A DNA stretch of 56,117 nt, taken from positions 1 to 56,117 of the forward strand of contig JANWYI010000022.1 in assembly GCA_025055255.1 (NCBI GenBank), in the 5' to 3' direction. The number at the start of each line of letters is the position of its first letter. Within the stretch, counting starts at the first letter, position 1. Below the pieces are notes generated by a model. That model ran no database searches, was not told the origin of the DNA, and was given only the letters and a program-made list of their open reading frames with translations. Shown here piece by piece: positions 9,429 to 18,405 of the stretch. The position numbers and the translations under genes were made by a program. The stretch is from Anaerolineae bacterium (GTDB lineage Bacteria > Chloroflexota > Anaerolineae > Aggregatilineales > UBA2796).

Positions 9429-9494
9429 TAGAATAATTAATGAAAGCCTTCACAATGTCCGCGTAAATAGTTATAACGGAGTGCCTGAGAAGCC

Positions 9495-10613
9495 GTGAAG
9501 CTCAATCGGTATGCCATCTACATCCTTGTCGGCGCAATTTTCATTGCGATAGGCGTGATCGTCGGGCTGACCGTGCGCGTCTTTCCCGTCGCCGCCTCAG
9601 CAGAAGCTGTCGCTGTAGACTCGCTCTTCAACTTCATGCTCGCTATTGCCGTTGTGATCTTCTTGATCGTGGAAGGCGGTATTATTTACTCAATCATTCG
9701 TTTTCGCCGTCGTCCTGGCGATGAAACGGATGGCGCGCCAATTCATGGCAACACGGCGCTAGAGATCACGTGGACGGCGATTCCTGCTGTAATCGTATTC
9801 GTCTTGGCGATCTATTCGTATCAAGTCTACCTGACCATTCGCAATCCTGAGCCGAAAGATAACGAAGTGCGCATCGGCGTGATCGGGCAGCAGTTTGCGT
9901 GGAAGTTCGTTTACGAGATGCCTGAGGACAACGATCCGAACGTGACGCCTGAGCTACGCGAGCGCATTAAACAGTACATGATCGACTCGACGCTGTATGT
10001 GCCGCTTAACCGTCCTGTGCGCGCCTTGATCGAATCGCAAGACGTGATCCACTCATTCTACATCCCAGAGTTCCGCATTAAGCAAGATGCTACGCCTGGG
10101 CGTGTCTCTGAGGCATATTTCACGCCGATTGAGAAAGGCGAGTGGTGGGTTGTTTGCGCGGAATTGTGTGGCGTTGGTCATGCAGCGATGTCACAGATCA
10201 ACAGGGTCGTGGTGCTAGAGCAGAGCGAGTTTGATCAGTACATTGCGCAGCTCTACGCTAAGGCGAAAGAAACCGCCAGCGATCCGCGTTCGCCTGAAGT
10301 CGGCAAGCAGCTGATCATGAACAAGTACGCCTGCGGCGCCTGCCACATCTTGGATGATGCAGGCTTAGTCGGCAACATCGGACCGAGTCTGAATGGCATT
10401 GCCACGCGCGCTGAAGGTCACGCGGAGCGCGGCGAAGGCTTGGTCGGTGGCACAGACGCAGCAGCCTACATTCGCGGCTCAATTGTCAACCCGAATCTGT
10501 ACCTTGTACCGGGCTATGCAGCAGGCATCATGCCGCAAAATTACGGCAATCCAAATGTGATGAGCGAAGATGACCTTGAGGCGATTGTCAACTACCTGTT
10601 GACGATCCGCTAG
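9495..10613 (+). CDS. coxB: Cytochrome c oxidase subunit II with fused cytochrome c (caa3 type)
   Basis: Electron entry subunit of an aa3/caa3 oxidase, 372 residues, starting at GTG. Two N-terminal transmembrane helices (about 7-28 and 47-70) are followed by a cupredoxin domain. The CuA ligands are visible as the His in DVIHSFYIP and the cluster Cys221-x3-Cys225-x3-His229. A C-terminal cytochrome c domain follows, with Cys280-x2-Cys283-His284 and a probable axial Met in GIMPQNYG. It takes electrons from a reduced carrier and passes them to coxA. coxA follows on the same strand. The fused haem domain may replace or dock a soluble cytochrome c. Confidence 0.96.
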   Translation: MKLNRYAIYILVGAIFIAIGVIVGLTVRVFPVAASAEAVAVDSLFNFMLAIAVVIFLIVEGGIIYSIIRFRRRPGDETDGAPIHGNTALEITWTAIPAVIVFVLAIYSYQVYLTIRNPEPKDNEVRIGVIGQQFAWKFVYEMPEDNDPNVTPELRERIKQYMIDSTLYVPLNRPVRALIESQDVIHSFYIPEFRIKQDATPGRVSEAYFTPIEKGEWWVVCAELCGVGHAAMSQINRVVVLEQSEFDQYIAQLYAKAKETASDPRSPEVGKQLIMNKYACGACHILDDAGLVGNIGPSLNGIATRAEGHAERGEGLVGGTDAAAYIRGSIVNPNLYLVPGYAAGIMPQNYGNPNVMSEDDLEAIVNYLLTIR

Positions 10614-10662
10614 AGACATGCAAAGATTCGGCAAGAAAAGCGTAGAGAGGTTAAGTAGCGTT

Positions 10663-12372
10663 ATGGCAACCACAGTGAAGCCAACAGCTATAGCAGTGCC
10701 GAAGCCACGCGGCATTGCCAAGTACCTTGTGTGGAGCATTGACCACAAGGTCATCGGCATTCAGTACATCGGGCTATCGTTCTTCTTCTTCCTGTTCGGC
10801 GGCTTGTTGGCAGAGCTCATTCGCATTGAGCTGCTAACGCCTGCAGCCAGCTTGATGGTGGACGGCGGCGCTTACAACACGCTCTTCACCATGCACGGTA
10901 CGATCATGATCTTCCTGTTCGTAGTGCCGATGCTGGCAGGCTTTGGCAACTACCTTGTACCGCTGATGCTCGGTCAGAAGGATATGGCGTTCCCATGGTT
11001 GAACGCTTTCGCCTTCTGGATGCTGCCGCCAGCAGGTTTGATCATGTTGGCAGGCTGGTTAGTCGGTCCTGCACAGGCAGGCTGGACGAGCTATTTCCCG
11101 CTCTCCGGTCCGCAGTATAGTCCACTTGACGGTCAGACGCTTTGGGCAATTAGCTTGCATCTGATTGGTGCCTCGTCTATTCTCGGCGCTATCAACTTTA
11201 TTGTGACCATTCTCAACATGCGCCCGCCGGGCATGAGTCTCTGGCAGATGCCGCTCTTTGTCTGGGCAACGTTTGCAACTTCAATCATCATCCTCGTAGC
11301 GACGCCATTCCTCGCCGGCGGCTTGACGCTGATGCTGCTGGATCGCTTGGCAGGCACGAGTTTCTTCTCGCCTGCAACCGGCGGCGACCCACTGCTGTGG
11401 CAGAACGTTTTCTGGTTCTACTCGCACCCAGCAGTCTACATCATGGTTTTGCCGGCAATGGGCATTCTCTCTGAGGTGCTGTCCATTCACGCGCGCAAGC
11501 CTATCTTTGGCTACCGCTTCATCGCGCTCAGCAGCTTCGGCATTGCTTTCTTGGGCTGCATCGTGTGGGGACATCACATGTTCACGTCGCTCGCGTCATG
11601 GGCGCGCATTCCGTTCATGCTGACCACAATGCTGATCGCCGTGCCGACGGGCGTCAAGATGTTCAGCTGGCTTGGCACGCTCTGGGGGGGTAAGATTCGC
11701 TTCACGAGCGCCATGCTTTTCGCGCTCGGCTTCCTCTCGATGTTCGTGATCGGCGGCATCACGGGCGTGTTCCTCGCCTCTGTGCCAGTGGATATCCACC
11801 TGCACGACACATACTTCGTGGTTGCGCACTTCCACTTCGTGTTGTTCGGCGGCTCAGTCTTCGCAATCTTTGCCGGTCTCTACCACTGGTTCCCGAAGAT
11901 GAGCGGTCGAATGCTGAATGAGCGGCTCGGCAAGATTCACTTCGTCCTGACCTACATCGGCTTCTTCCTGACCTTCTTCCCGATGCATTTCTTGGGCTTG
12001 GAAGGCATGCCGCGCCGCATCTACACCTATGATCCGAAGTATGAAGCGTTGAACGCGCTCTCGACCATTGGCGCGCTGATCATGGCGGTAGCGATTGTGC
12101 CATTCTTGGTCAACCTAGCAGTGTCACTGGTCGCCGGCAAGCCAGCAGGTAATAATCCGTGGCGCGCGTTGACACTGGAGTGGATGACCAGCTCGCCGCC
12201 GCCAGAGCACAACTTTGATGAGCCGCCAGTCCCAGCAGTCGATCCATACGGCTACGGTACGCCTGAAGGCGCTGCTTACCTTGCCAGCGGCGGCAAAGTA
12301 GCACTGCCTGTGAGCAGTCATGCGCACGGACACGCCGATCAGCCCATTGAGCGTCCCGCCACGGGCGACTGA
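10663..12372 (+). CDS. coxA: Cytochrome c oxidase subunit I, A2-type heme-copper oxidase
   Basis: Catalytic subunit reducing O2 to water and pumping protons; 569 residues with about 12 helices. Haem and CuB ligands are visible in HGTIMIFLF, the SHPAVY motif, WGHHMFTS and HDTYFVVAHFHFVLFGG. The proton-channel helix reads YSHPAVYIMVLP: it has the Tyr-Ser pair and lacks the glutamate of A1 enzymes, so this is an A2-type (Thermus caa3-like) oxidase. In-frame ATGs exist at 10618 and 10663. The later one is chosen for similarity and an AGAGAGG about 12 bases upstream. coxB ends 50 bases before. Confidence 0.96.
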   Translation: MATTVKPTAIAVPKPRGIAKYLVWSIDHKVIGIQYIGLSFFFFLFGGLLAELIRIELLTPAASLMVDGGAYNTLFTMHGTIMIFLFVVPMLAGFGNYLVPLMLGQKDMAFPWLNAFAFWMLPPAGLIMLAGWLVGPAQAGWTSYFPLSGPQYSPLDGQTLWAISLHLIGASSILGAINFIVTILNMRPPGMSLWQMPLFVWATFATSIIILVATPFLAGGLTLMLLDRLAGTSFFSPATGGDPLLWQNVFWFYSHPAVYIMVLPAMGILSEVLSIHARKPIFGYRFIALSSFGIAFLGCIVWGHHMFTSLASWARIPFMLTTMLIAVPTGVKMFSWLGTLWGGKIRFTSAMLFALGFLSMFVIGGITGVFLASVPVDIHLHDTYFVVAHFHFVLFGGSVFAIFAGLYHWFPKMSGRMLNERLGKIHFVLTYIGFFLTFFPMHFLGLEGMPRRIYTYDPKYEALNALSTIGALIMAVAIVPFLVNLAVSLVAGKPAGNNPWRALTLEWMTSSPPPEHNFDEPPVPAVDPYGYGTPEGAAYLASGGKVALPVSSHAHGHADQPIERPATGD

Positions 12373-12385
12373 GCAAAAAGTGCAG

Positions 12386-12414
12386 ACTGGGCGGGCAACT
12401 CTAGCCCGCTCAGT
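12386..12414 (+). terminator. Intercistronic hairpin between coxA and coxC
   Basis: An 11-bp stem (12386-12396 with 12404-12414, one G-T pair) closes a 7-base loop. It is followed by GCTTTATT rather than a full T-run. It could be a partial terminator or an mRNA-stabilising element that sets coxBA above coxC. Seen in sequence; role inferred. Confidence 0.6.
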
Positions 12415-12461
12415 GCTTTATTCGTCAACGGAACGTGAAAGTAGCACAGGGTATACAAGCT

Positions 12462-13055
12462 ATGACGGCAAACTTTGCCCAGATGCAAACCGTCTTTGAC
12501 CACGAGCAGCTTCAGCGTGAACAAGCGCTCAAAAATGCACGCCTAGGCTTGCTACTATGGCGCTTTGCCAATGGCATGGCGTTTGTCTTCTTCGTCTTCG
12601 CCAATTTGTTGATGCGCAACGTGCAGCCTTCGTGGCCTCCACCCGGCGTAGAGCGTCTGCCTATTGCATTACCACTTGCTATCACGCTCGTCATCCTACT
12701 GAGCGGCATGACAGCCTCGCGGACGCTCAAAGCAGTGCGCGCCAATCAGTTTGGACAAGCGCTGCGCTTTGGCACAACAACTTTAGCGCTCGGCGCCGCC
12801 TTTTTCATCGGCTTAATCGCAGCAGGCGCCCAAGTGACGCCAAGCGGTCCGTATAGCTCAATTGTCTGGGCAATGCAGTTCTTTCACGGGCTGCACGTGA
12901 TCGCCGCGTCGCTACTGTTTGGCATTGTGCTGCTCGGCGTGTGGCGCAGACGCTACTCAGCTGAAAAACACTGGGGCGTGGAAGCAAGTGTGGTCTTCTG
13001 GCACTTTGTGGACGCCATGTGGATCGTCTTCTTCCTGTTCATTTACGTGATTTAG
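12462..13055 (+). CDS. coxC: Cytochrome c oxidase subunit III
   Basis: Integral membrane subunit of the oxidase, about 197 residues with five hydrophobic helices, matching the short five-helix subunit III form. Family features are the final EASVVFWHFVDAMWIVFFLFIYV and AMQFFHGLHVIAASLLFGIV, with the conserved FHGLHV and HFVDAMW motifs. The frame is open back to a GTG at 12435. The ATG at 12462 gives a more usual N-terminus but lacks a strong ribosome site, so the start is uncertain. It lies behind a hairpin downstream of coxA. Confidence 0.92.
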   Translation: MTANFAQMQTVFDHEQLQREQALKNARLGLLLWRFANGMAFVFFVFANLLMRNVQPSWPPPGVERLPIALPLAITLVILLSGMTASRTLKAVRANQFGQALRFGTTTLALGAAFFIGLIAAGAQVTPSGPYSSIVWAMQFFHGLHVIAASLLFGIVLLGVWRRRYSAEKHWGVEASVVFWHFVDAMWIVFFLFIYVI

Positions 13056-13075
13056 CGTAGAGAGGCTTTCAGGCA

Positions 13076-14086
13076 ATGGTCTTACCGATTCCTGCCTTCA
13101 TAGTTCGCCCCGGCTTCATCCGCGCTGTGATTGGGATGATCCTAGGCGGCGTGACGATTGGCACTGCCTATGCAGCGCTTGCGCTAGGTGAGAAGTACAT
13201 CGTGGCGCTGCTGTGCATGGCGATCTTCGGCTTGCTGTTTGGCGGCGTGCGCGGCTTGCTGCTCGGCTTGATTTTGCACGTGCCAGTTCACTTGCTGTTG
13301 CACTGGCCGGTGCCACCGCAGACCGCTGACTTCGGCACGATCCTCGTAGCGCTGATCGTCTACTTGGTGTTGGTGCCTGGCGGCATGGTGACGCACGGTT
13401 TCTTGGTCAAGCGCTTCATCGGCGCCGGCATTGTAGCCGTGCTGGTCGTGCCTGCTTATGTGACTTTTCTCATACCTTTCCCGTTAGCGCCGGGCGGCGG
13501 CGTGGTGCAAGGCTCGCTGCTGATCTTGGCAGGCGTCGGCGGTACGTTCGGCTTTCTATGGGGAATTGGCGCTTTAGCGCCAGGCGCCTCTGCCCATGAA
13601 GGGCCGACCTACTGGGCAGCTGTTGAGGCGGCACAGAAGCCGCGCTTCGGTCTGCGCGAGGCGATTGCCCTAGCGCGCAAGGTCATTCCGCCGCTCATTG
13701 AAACATTCCGTCCGCTCATTCAGCCGATTGCCGTTGCTGTTGGTGTGACGCTCGGCTTGGTCTTCATCATCTTCATGATCGCCACCAATCCAATTGTGCC
13801 TGTCAGCCGCTTGCAGACGGCAAACGAGGCTGCCTCAGCCGCTGCAGTGACGGGCGATAAGCTGGTCGCTTTCATCGTAGTGACGTTTGTCGTGATCGGC
13901 GCCGTGGCAACGCTCGCTATCGGCTTGGCGCTGCTGATGCGCTACGCCAATCGTGAGGTCAACGTCGCCAAAGAGATGAAGCCTGAGCCGCTTAAGAATC
14001 CGCCATGGCCGCTGCGCCTTGCTGACTTTGTCATCTCGTGGATTAACGACATCTTCAGCGGCTTGCGCAGCACATTCCAGCGTTAG
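13076..14086 (+). CDS. Membrane protein of the oxidase cluster, unknown
   Basis: A 336-residue polytopic protein beginning 20 bases after coxC. An N-terminal half of about five hydrophobic segments (residues 13-165) is followed by a soluble stretch (about 170-215). Two further helices follow (about 218-240 and 260-285), then a basic tail. I see no haem- or copper-binding motif and do not recognise the family. Position suggests an accessory or assembly factor, or a lineage-specific oxidase subunit. A strong hairpin follows it, so it is probably the last gene of the cox transcript. Confidence 0.7.
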   Translation: MVLPIPAFIVRPGFIRAVIGMILGGVTIGTAYAALALGEKYIVALLCMAIFGLLFGGVRGLLLGLILHVPVHLLLHWPVPPQTADFGTILVALIVYLVLVPGGMVTHGFLVKRFIGAGIVAVLVVPAYVTFLIPFPLAPGGGVVQGSLLILAGVGGTFGFLWGIGALAPGASAHEGPTYWAAVEAAQKPRFGLREAIALARKVIPPLIETFRPLIQPIAVAVGVTLGLVFIIFMIATNPIVPVSRLQTANEAASAAAVTGDKLVAFIVVTFVVIGAVATLAIGLALLMRYANREVNVAKEMKPEPLKNPPWPLRLADFVISWINDIFSGLRSTFQR

Positions 14087-14113
14087 TTCCGCGAGTAGGC
14101 TGAACGACGCTGC

Positions 14114-14136
14114 AGGGCGAGGCTTTATCTCGCCCT
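14114..14136 (+). terminator. Terminator of the cox cluster
   Basis: A perfect 8-bp GC-rich stem (14114-14121 with 14129-14136) with a 7-base loop, followed by a T-containing tail (TGCTGTTTATTT). It lies 28 bases after the last gene of the cluster and before the lut promoter. Confidence 0.7.
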
Positions 14137-14154
14137 TGCTGTTTATTTGCACAG

Positions 14155-14184
14155 TTGATGAGCGCCATCATGTCATGCTATAGT
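14155..14184 (+). promoter_or_regulatory. Promoter of lutBC
   Basis: TTGATG (14155-14160) and TATAGT (14179-14184) are separated by 18 bases. The pair sits 34 bases before the lutB start, directly after the cox terminator. Confidence 0.6.
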
Positions 14185-14217
14185 TAATGTACTACTGAGT
14201 TATTGAGGCGCGCTGAC

Positions 14218-15633
14218 ATGGAATTGAACGCTAACGCCTTTCCGCAGGCGGCGACCATTGCGCTGCAAGACGTTCAACTGCAGACAGCACTAGCGCGCGG
14301 CACAGGCAACGCCTATCAGGCGCGTCTGCGCGCTATGAGCGAAGTGACCGACGCAGACGCGCTGCGCCGTCAAGCACGTGCTGCTAAGTTGCGCGCGCTG
14401 CAAAATTTGCCCGAACTGCTGGAGCGCTTTGAGGTAAACATCGCACAGCGCGGCGCGACCGTACTCTGGGCAGAGGACGCCGACGCTTGCAATCGCCTCG
14501 TCATTGACATCGCGCGCCGTCACAGCGTAGAGCGTGTGGTCAAAAGCAAGAGCATGGCGACCGAAGAGATTGGGCTGAACCATGCGCTCGAATCAGCAGG
14601 CTTGAGCGTGGTCGAGACTGACCTCGGCGAGTACATCGTGCAGCTCGACGGCGACACGCCGAGTCACATTGTCATGCCGATTGTCCACAAGACGCGCGAA
14701 CAGGTGCGCGACCTATTCGCTGAAAAACTTGGTATGACGCCGAGCGACGATCCTGAAGTGCTGACTGCTTTTGCGCGCCAAAAACTGCGCGAGGCATTCC
14801 TGAGCGCTGAGATGGGCATCACAGGCGCCAATTTCCTGATTGCTGAGACAGGCACGGTCGTTATTGTGACCAATGAAGGCAACGGACGCATGTGCAGCAG
14901 TCTGCCGCCTGTGCATGTCGTGATCGCAGGCATCGAGAAAGTGATCGAGAGCGTGGCAGATTTCGCTACGCTTGTCCAGCTGCTCACGCGCAGCGCAACA
15001 GGTCAGCGCCTGAGTTCCTACGTTCATTTGATGAGCGGACCTGCTGCGCCTGACGATCCTGACGGACCATCACATGTGTACGTGATCTTGCTGGACAACG
15101 GTCGCAGCCGTATCCGCGAGACAGATTATGCTGAGGCACTGGCGTGCATCCGTTGCGGCGCATGTTTGAACGCCTGTCCTGTCTACCAAAACGTCGGCGG
15201 ACATGCCTACGGCTGGGTATATTCAGGTCCGATTGGTGCAGTCATCACGCCGCTGCTAAACGGCGTCAAAAATGCGGCGCCGTTGCCATATGCCAGCAGT
15301 CTATGTGGTGCTTGCCAAGCGGCGTGTCCGGTGATGATCAACATCCCTGACCTGCTCCTGCGCTTGCGCGCCGATTTGGTCGAGGCAGGCGAGTCGTCGC
15401 CTGCACTGAGCGCAGGCATTGCTGCATGGGCACGCGCTATGTCCTCGCCGCGGCTCTACGAGCTTGGCGGCGCCGCGGCGCGCCTTGCTACGCGCGCCTT
15501 AACAGCTGCTAACGGACAGGTTCAACGCATTCCTGTGCCGTTGCTGGGCAACTGGACGACAAACCGCGACTTTCCGCCTTTTGCTGCTAAGTCATTTCGT
15601 CAATTGTGGCGTGAGCGCCAACGCGGGAGCTGA
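14218..15633 (+). CDS. lutB: Lactate utilization iron-sulfur protein LutB
   Basis: LUD-domain iron-sulfur protein, 471 residues, of the LutABC L-lactate oxidation complex. The LUD domain covers about residues 60-290 (KSKSMATEEIGLNHALE, GTVVIVTNEGNGRMC). Two ferredoxin-like Cys clusters follow: CIRCGACLNACP from Cys310 and CGACQAACP from Cys363, each adding a Cys-Pro pair, consistent with two [4Fe-4S] clusters. The C-terminal region is the usual LutB tail. The ATG at 14218 is preferred over the TTG at 14203. lutC begins 8 bases after the stop. No lutA lies in the window. Confidence 0.93.
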   Translation: MELNANAFPQAATIALQDVQLQTALARGTGNAYQARLRAMSEVTDADALRRQARAAKLRALQNLPELLERFEVNIAQRGATVLWAEDADACNRLVIDIARRHSVERVVKSKSMATEEIGLNHALESAGLSVVETDLGEYIVQLDGDTPSHIVMPIVHKTREQVRDLFAEKLGMTPSDDPEVLTAFARQKLREAFLSAEMGITGANFLIAETGTVVIVTNEGNGRMCSSLPPVHVVIAGIEKVIESVADFATLVQLLTRSATGQRLSSYVHLMSGPAAPDDPDGPSHVYVILLDNGRSRIRETDYAEALACIRCGACLNACPVYQNVGGHAYGWVYSGPIGAVITPLLNGVKNAAPLPYASSLCGACQAACPVMINIPDLLLRLRADLVEAGESSPALSAGIAAWARAMSSPRLYELGGAAARLATRALTAANGQVQRIPVPLLGNWTTNRDFPPFAAKSFRQLWRERQRGS

Positions 15634-15641
15634 GTGTCGCT

Positions 15642-16337
15642 ATGACCTTAGAGACGCGCATGGCGCGCGCTGCGATTCTCGCACGGCTGCGCCAAAGTCG
15701 TCCTGAATTTGACGAGGCATTGAGCGCGCCTGAGTCGCCGTTGCCTGTCACGCGGCTGAGCGCAGCAGAGCTGAACGACTCTGAGGCGCTCTTGGCGCGT
15801 TTCCGCGCTGAAGTCGAGCGTCTGAGCGTCACTTTCCAGCACGTGCCAGACTCCGAAAGCGCATTGGACGCGCTGCTTGCTGTTGCGCGCGCGCAGAGCG
15901 CTCAGAGCGCGCTCTTGTGGCAAAACTTGCCGATCTACGGCGTGCAGGAAGCGCTTCAGTCAGTCGGCGTGCAGCCGATTGTGCCTCAAGTCGGCGATGC
16001 AGCGCGGCACGATATCTATCGTGCTTGGAATGACGTGCCGCTCGGCATCAGTGGCGTTGACGCCGCTTTCGCTACAACTGGCACGCTCGTCTTGGCAACT
16101 GACTCTGGACAAGGACGCTTGCCGTCACTCTTGCCGCCGACTCATGTCGCACTCTTGCCACGTCAAAAGCTATTTCCGCGCCTTGAAGATTGGCTGTTGA
16201 CGTATGGCGCACAGACGCTCATGCGCTCGCGCAGCGTCGTCTTCATCACAGGTCCAAGCCGCACAGGCGACATCGAGATGCAGATTATTCTAGGCGTTCA
16301 CGGACCGAAACGCCTGCACATTATCGTATTTGACTGA
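15642..16337 (+). CDS. lutC: Lactate utilization protein LutC
   Basis: LUD-domain protein of 231 residues, the third component of LutABC. Conserved features are GISGVDAAFATTGTLVLAT and GRLPSLLPPTHVALLP, ending in GPSRTGDIEMQIILGVHGP, the family's C-terminal signature. It is cotranscribed with lutB (8-base gap) and 30 bases before pdxT. Its role in the complex is not catalytically defined in the family; it is needed for lactate growth in Bacillus. Confidence 0.92.
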   Translation: MTLETRMARAAILARLRQSRPEFDEALSAPESPLPVTRLSAAELNDSEALLARFRAEVERLSVTFQHVPDSESALDALLAVARAQSAQSALLWQNLPIYGVQEALQSVGVQPIVPQVGDAARHDIYRAWNDVPLGISGVDAAFATTGTLVLATDSGQGRLPSLLPPTHVALLPRQKLFPRLEDWLLTYGAQTLMRSRSVVFITGPSRTGDIEMQIILGVHGPKRLHIIVFD

Positions 16338-16367
16338 GCCTTTCTCGTACGCATTAGGAGTCGTCTC

Positions 16368-16949
16368 ATGCTGAACATCGGCGTCCTAGCTCTGCAAGGC
16401 GATTTTGCCGAACATGCTGTGATGTTGCGGCAAATCGGCGCGAATCCAATTGAGGTGCGTAAGGCAGAACATCTGGCTGATCTGCATGGACTGATCATTC
16501 CCGGTGGCGAGAGCACAACCATTAGCCGTGTAGCGCGCGCCAGTGGACTTTTTGAGCCGTTGCGCGACTTTGTCGCGCACAAGCCGACTTGGGGAACGTG
16601 CGCCGGGGCTATTTTGCTCGCCAAACACATCACAGGTGAGAAAGCACACCTAGGTGTGATGGATATCACAGTCACGCGCAATGCCTTCGGTCGTCAAATT
16701 GACAGCTTCAGCACTGATCTGGTTGTGGAAGGCTTCGAGACGCCGCTGCGCGCTGTGTTCATCCGTGCGCCGATCATTGAGTCGGTTGGCGCAAATGTGC
16801 GTGTCCTGGCGCGCCTCGCAGACGGTCGAATCGTAGCGGCGCAGCAAGGTCACTTGCTGGCAACGGCTTTCCATCCAGAGCTGACGCCTGATACGCGCCT
16901 ACATACCTACTTTCTGGACATATGCTACCAACAGCGCATTGTGGCATAG
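16368..16949 (+). CDS. pdxT: Pyridoxal 5'-phosphate synthase glutaminase subunit PdxT
   Basis: Glutamine amidotransferase that hydrolyses glutamine and channels ammonia to PdxS for vitamin B6 synthesis. The 193 residues match the family length. The triad is visible: nucleophile Cys78 in GTCAGAI, and His169 and Glu171 in FHPEL. GVLALQGDFAEH and IPGGESTTI are the family's start and oxyanion/glutamine motifs. PdxT normally sits beside pdxS, but no pdxS is in this window. It follows lutC by 30 bases and may be cotranscribed, though no functional link is obvious. Confidence 0.95.
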   Translation: MLNIGVLALQGDFAEHAVMLRQIGANPIEVRKAEHLADLHGLIIPGGESTTISRVARASGLFEPLRDFVAHKPTWGTCAGAILLAKHITGEKAHLGVMDITVTRNAFGRQIDSFSTDLVVEGFETPLRAVFIRAPIIESVGANVRVLARLADGRIVAAQQGHLLATAFHPELTPDTRLHTYFLDICYQQRIVA

Positions 16950-17156
16950 TCACAGTGCGCTGCACGGCAAACGAGTTCGCCTCTCCTAGCTGCGACGCGA
17001 GTGCTTAGGCACACGGTCGGCTAACCCGCGCCGCTACACGATCCTCACTGGAGCTGCTTAAACGGTTTTGGGATTGTTATGAGCGTCTGTTTTAGGCGCG
17101 CATACAATCATAATGACTAGTGAAAGCTGACACAACGTAGAAGCAACCCGCGATTT

Positions 17157-18344
17157 ATGTCTTCACTGATTAAGACGATCAACGAGGCTAGTGCTGCTCA
17201 GAGTGGGTCAAGTGCGAACATGCCGACAATTTTAATTGTGGATGATGAAGCTCATGCACGGCTGATCTTAAGCAAGCACGTTGAGCGGCTCGGCTACAAA
17301 GCCATTCCAGTAGCAAACGGGCGCGAGGCACTTGCGCTGCTCTATGGCGAGTCCGCTGTGCCTGTAGACATGATCATCAGCGATGTCTGGATGCCGGGCA
17401 TGTCAGGCATTGATCTGCTGAAGGCAGTCCATGCGCGCACGCCTGAGTTACCCGTGGCGATGATCAGCGCGCGTGCCACGCTTAGCAGCAGCCTAGAGGC
17501 GATTAACAGTGGCGCTTTCGCCTACATCACCAAGCCGTTCCGCAGCGAAGAAATCGCACAGGTAGTGGCGCGCGGTATGCGACGGATTGAAGAAGTGCGC
17601 CTTCACAAAGCGCTAATGCAAGACTTTGCGCGCCTAGCTCAGGTCGAGCGCCAAATGCAAAGCGCTAACAGCGCACCTGATCGCAAGCTACTGGGCAGTC
17701 TGATTGTTGGATTGCGCCATGAGCTGGGCAACATTGTCTCTGCCATTGTATTAAACCTTGAGGTGCTGCGCCAAAGCCGCGACCTGCCTGAGTCGTTGCG
17801 CGAGAATTTGGAAGATTTGCAAGCCAGTGCCAACGATCTGAGCGCCTTGATTGCGCGCTTCCGTGACTATCCACAAGCAGAGGCATTGAACGCAGATGTA
17901 GACCTATGCGAGGTGGTCATCAGCGCAATTGATGTAGTGCGCACGCGCTCAAATGCAGCGCGCGTTACAGTCAGCTATGAAGGTGAAGAACGGTCAGTTT
18001 GGGTGCGCGGCGCTGAGACAGAGCTGAAGCGCGCTGTGCTGAATTTACTGGATAACGCAGTTGAAGCGGCGCAACGGCGCGTGCAAGTCAGCCTGAGTGA
18101 AGCTCACGGACGCGCTGTGCTGAGCATCCTAGATGACGGACCTGGCTTTACGGCTGAGCTGTTAGAAAACGCTTTTTTGCCTGCGGTCACTACGAAGCTG
18201 CGCGAAGGTTTCATGAGTGGACTTGGTTTGGGCTTGTTCATCACACGCATGGTTGTCTCGCTGCACGGCGGCACGGTTCGCCTTGAGAATCGCTCGGAAG
18301 GTGGCGCACAAGTCACTTTAGAGTTGCCGACAAAAACACAGTGA
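17157..18344 (+). CDS. Receiver-histidine kinase fusion
   Basis: Soluble hybrid two-component protein of 395 residues with an inverted order: an N-terminal receiver domain (about 24-140; phosphoacceptor Asp76 in ISDVWMPG, conserved Thr/Lys around SARA and ITKPF) and a C-terminal kinase. The phosphoacceptor His188 lies in LRHELGNIVSAI. The ATPase has the N box NLLDNAVEAA, the DDGPGF motif and a G2 box GLGLGLFI. No membrane segment or sensor domain is present. It probably receives phosphate from another kinase and relays or feeds back. No response-regulator output gene is adjacent. A TACAAT-like -10 lies in the 207-base upstream gap, in which no RNA gene was found. Confidence 0.9.
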   Translation: MSSLIKTINEASAAQSGSSANMPTILIVDDEAHARLILSKHVERLGYKAIPVANGREALALLYGESAVPVDMIISDVWMPGMSGIDLLKAVHARTPELPVAMISARATLSSSLEAINSGAFAYITKPFRSEEIAQVVARGMRRIEEVRLHKALMQDFARLAQVERQMQSANSAPDRKLLGSLIVGLRHELGNIVSAIVLNLEVLRQSRDLPESLRENLEDLQASANDLSALIARFRDYPQAEALNADVDLCEVVISAIDVVRTRSNAARVTVSYEGEERSVWVRGAETELKRAVLNLLDNAVEAAQRRVQVSLSEAHGRAVLSILDDGPGFTAELLENAFLPAVTTKLREGFMSGLGLGLFITRMVVSLHGGTVRLENRSEGGAQVTLELPTKTQ

Positions 18345-18352
18345 CACAAAGC

Positions 18353-18380
18353 GCGAGGCGTCTCACATGAGACGCCTCGC
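18353..18380. terminator. Bidirectional hairpin between convergent genes
   Basis: A near-perfect 13-base inverted repeat (18353-18365 and 18368-18380, GC-rich) lies in the 61-base gap between the kinase gene and the convergent foldase gene. No T-run follows on the plus strand. Confidence 0.6.
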
Positions 18381-18405
18381 AGCACACTTCAAACTCGTCG
18401 AAGTA

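Noticed and set aside
16950-17156. Structured RNA or riboswitch before the kinase gene
   Set aside because: Only weak -10-like hexamers were seen; no conserved motif or convincing fold could be recognised by eye.
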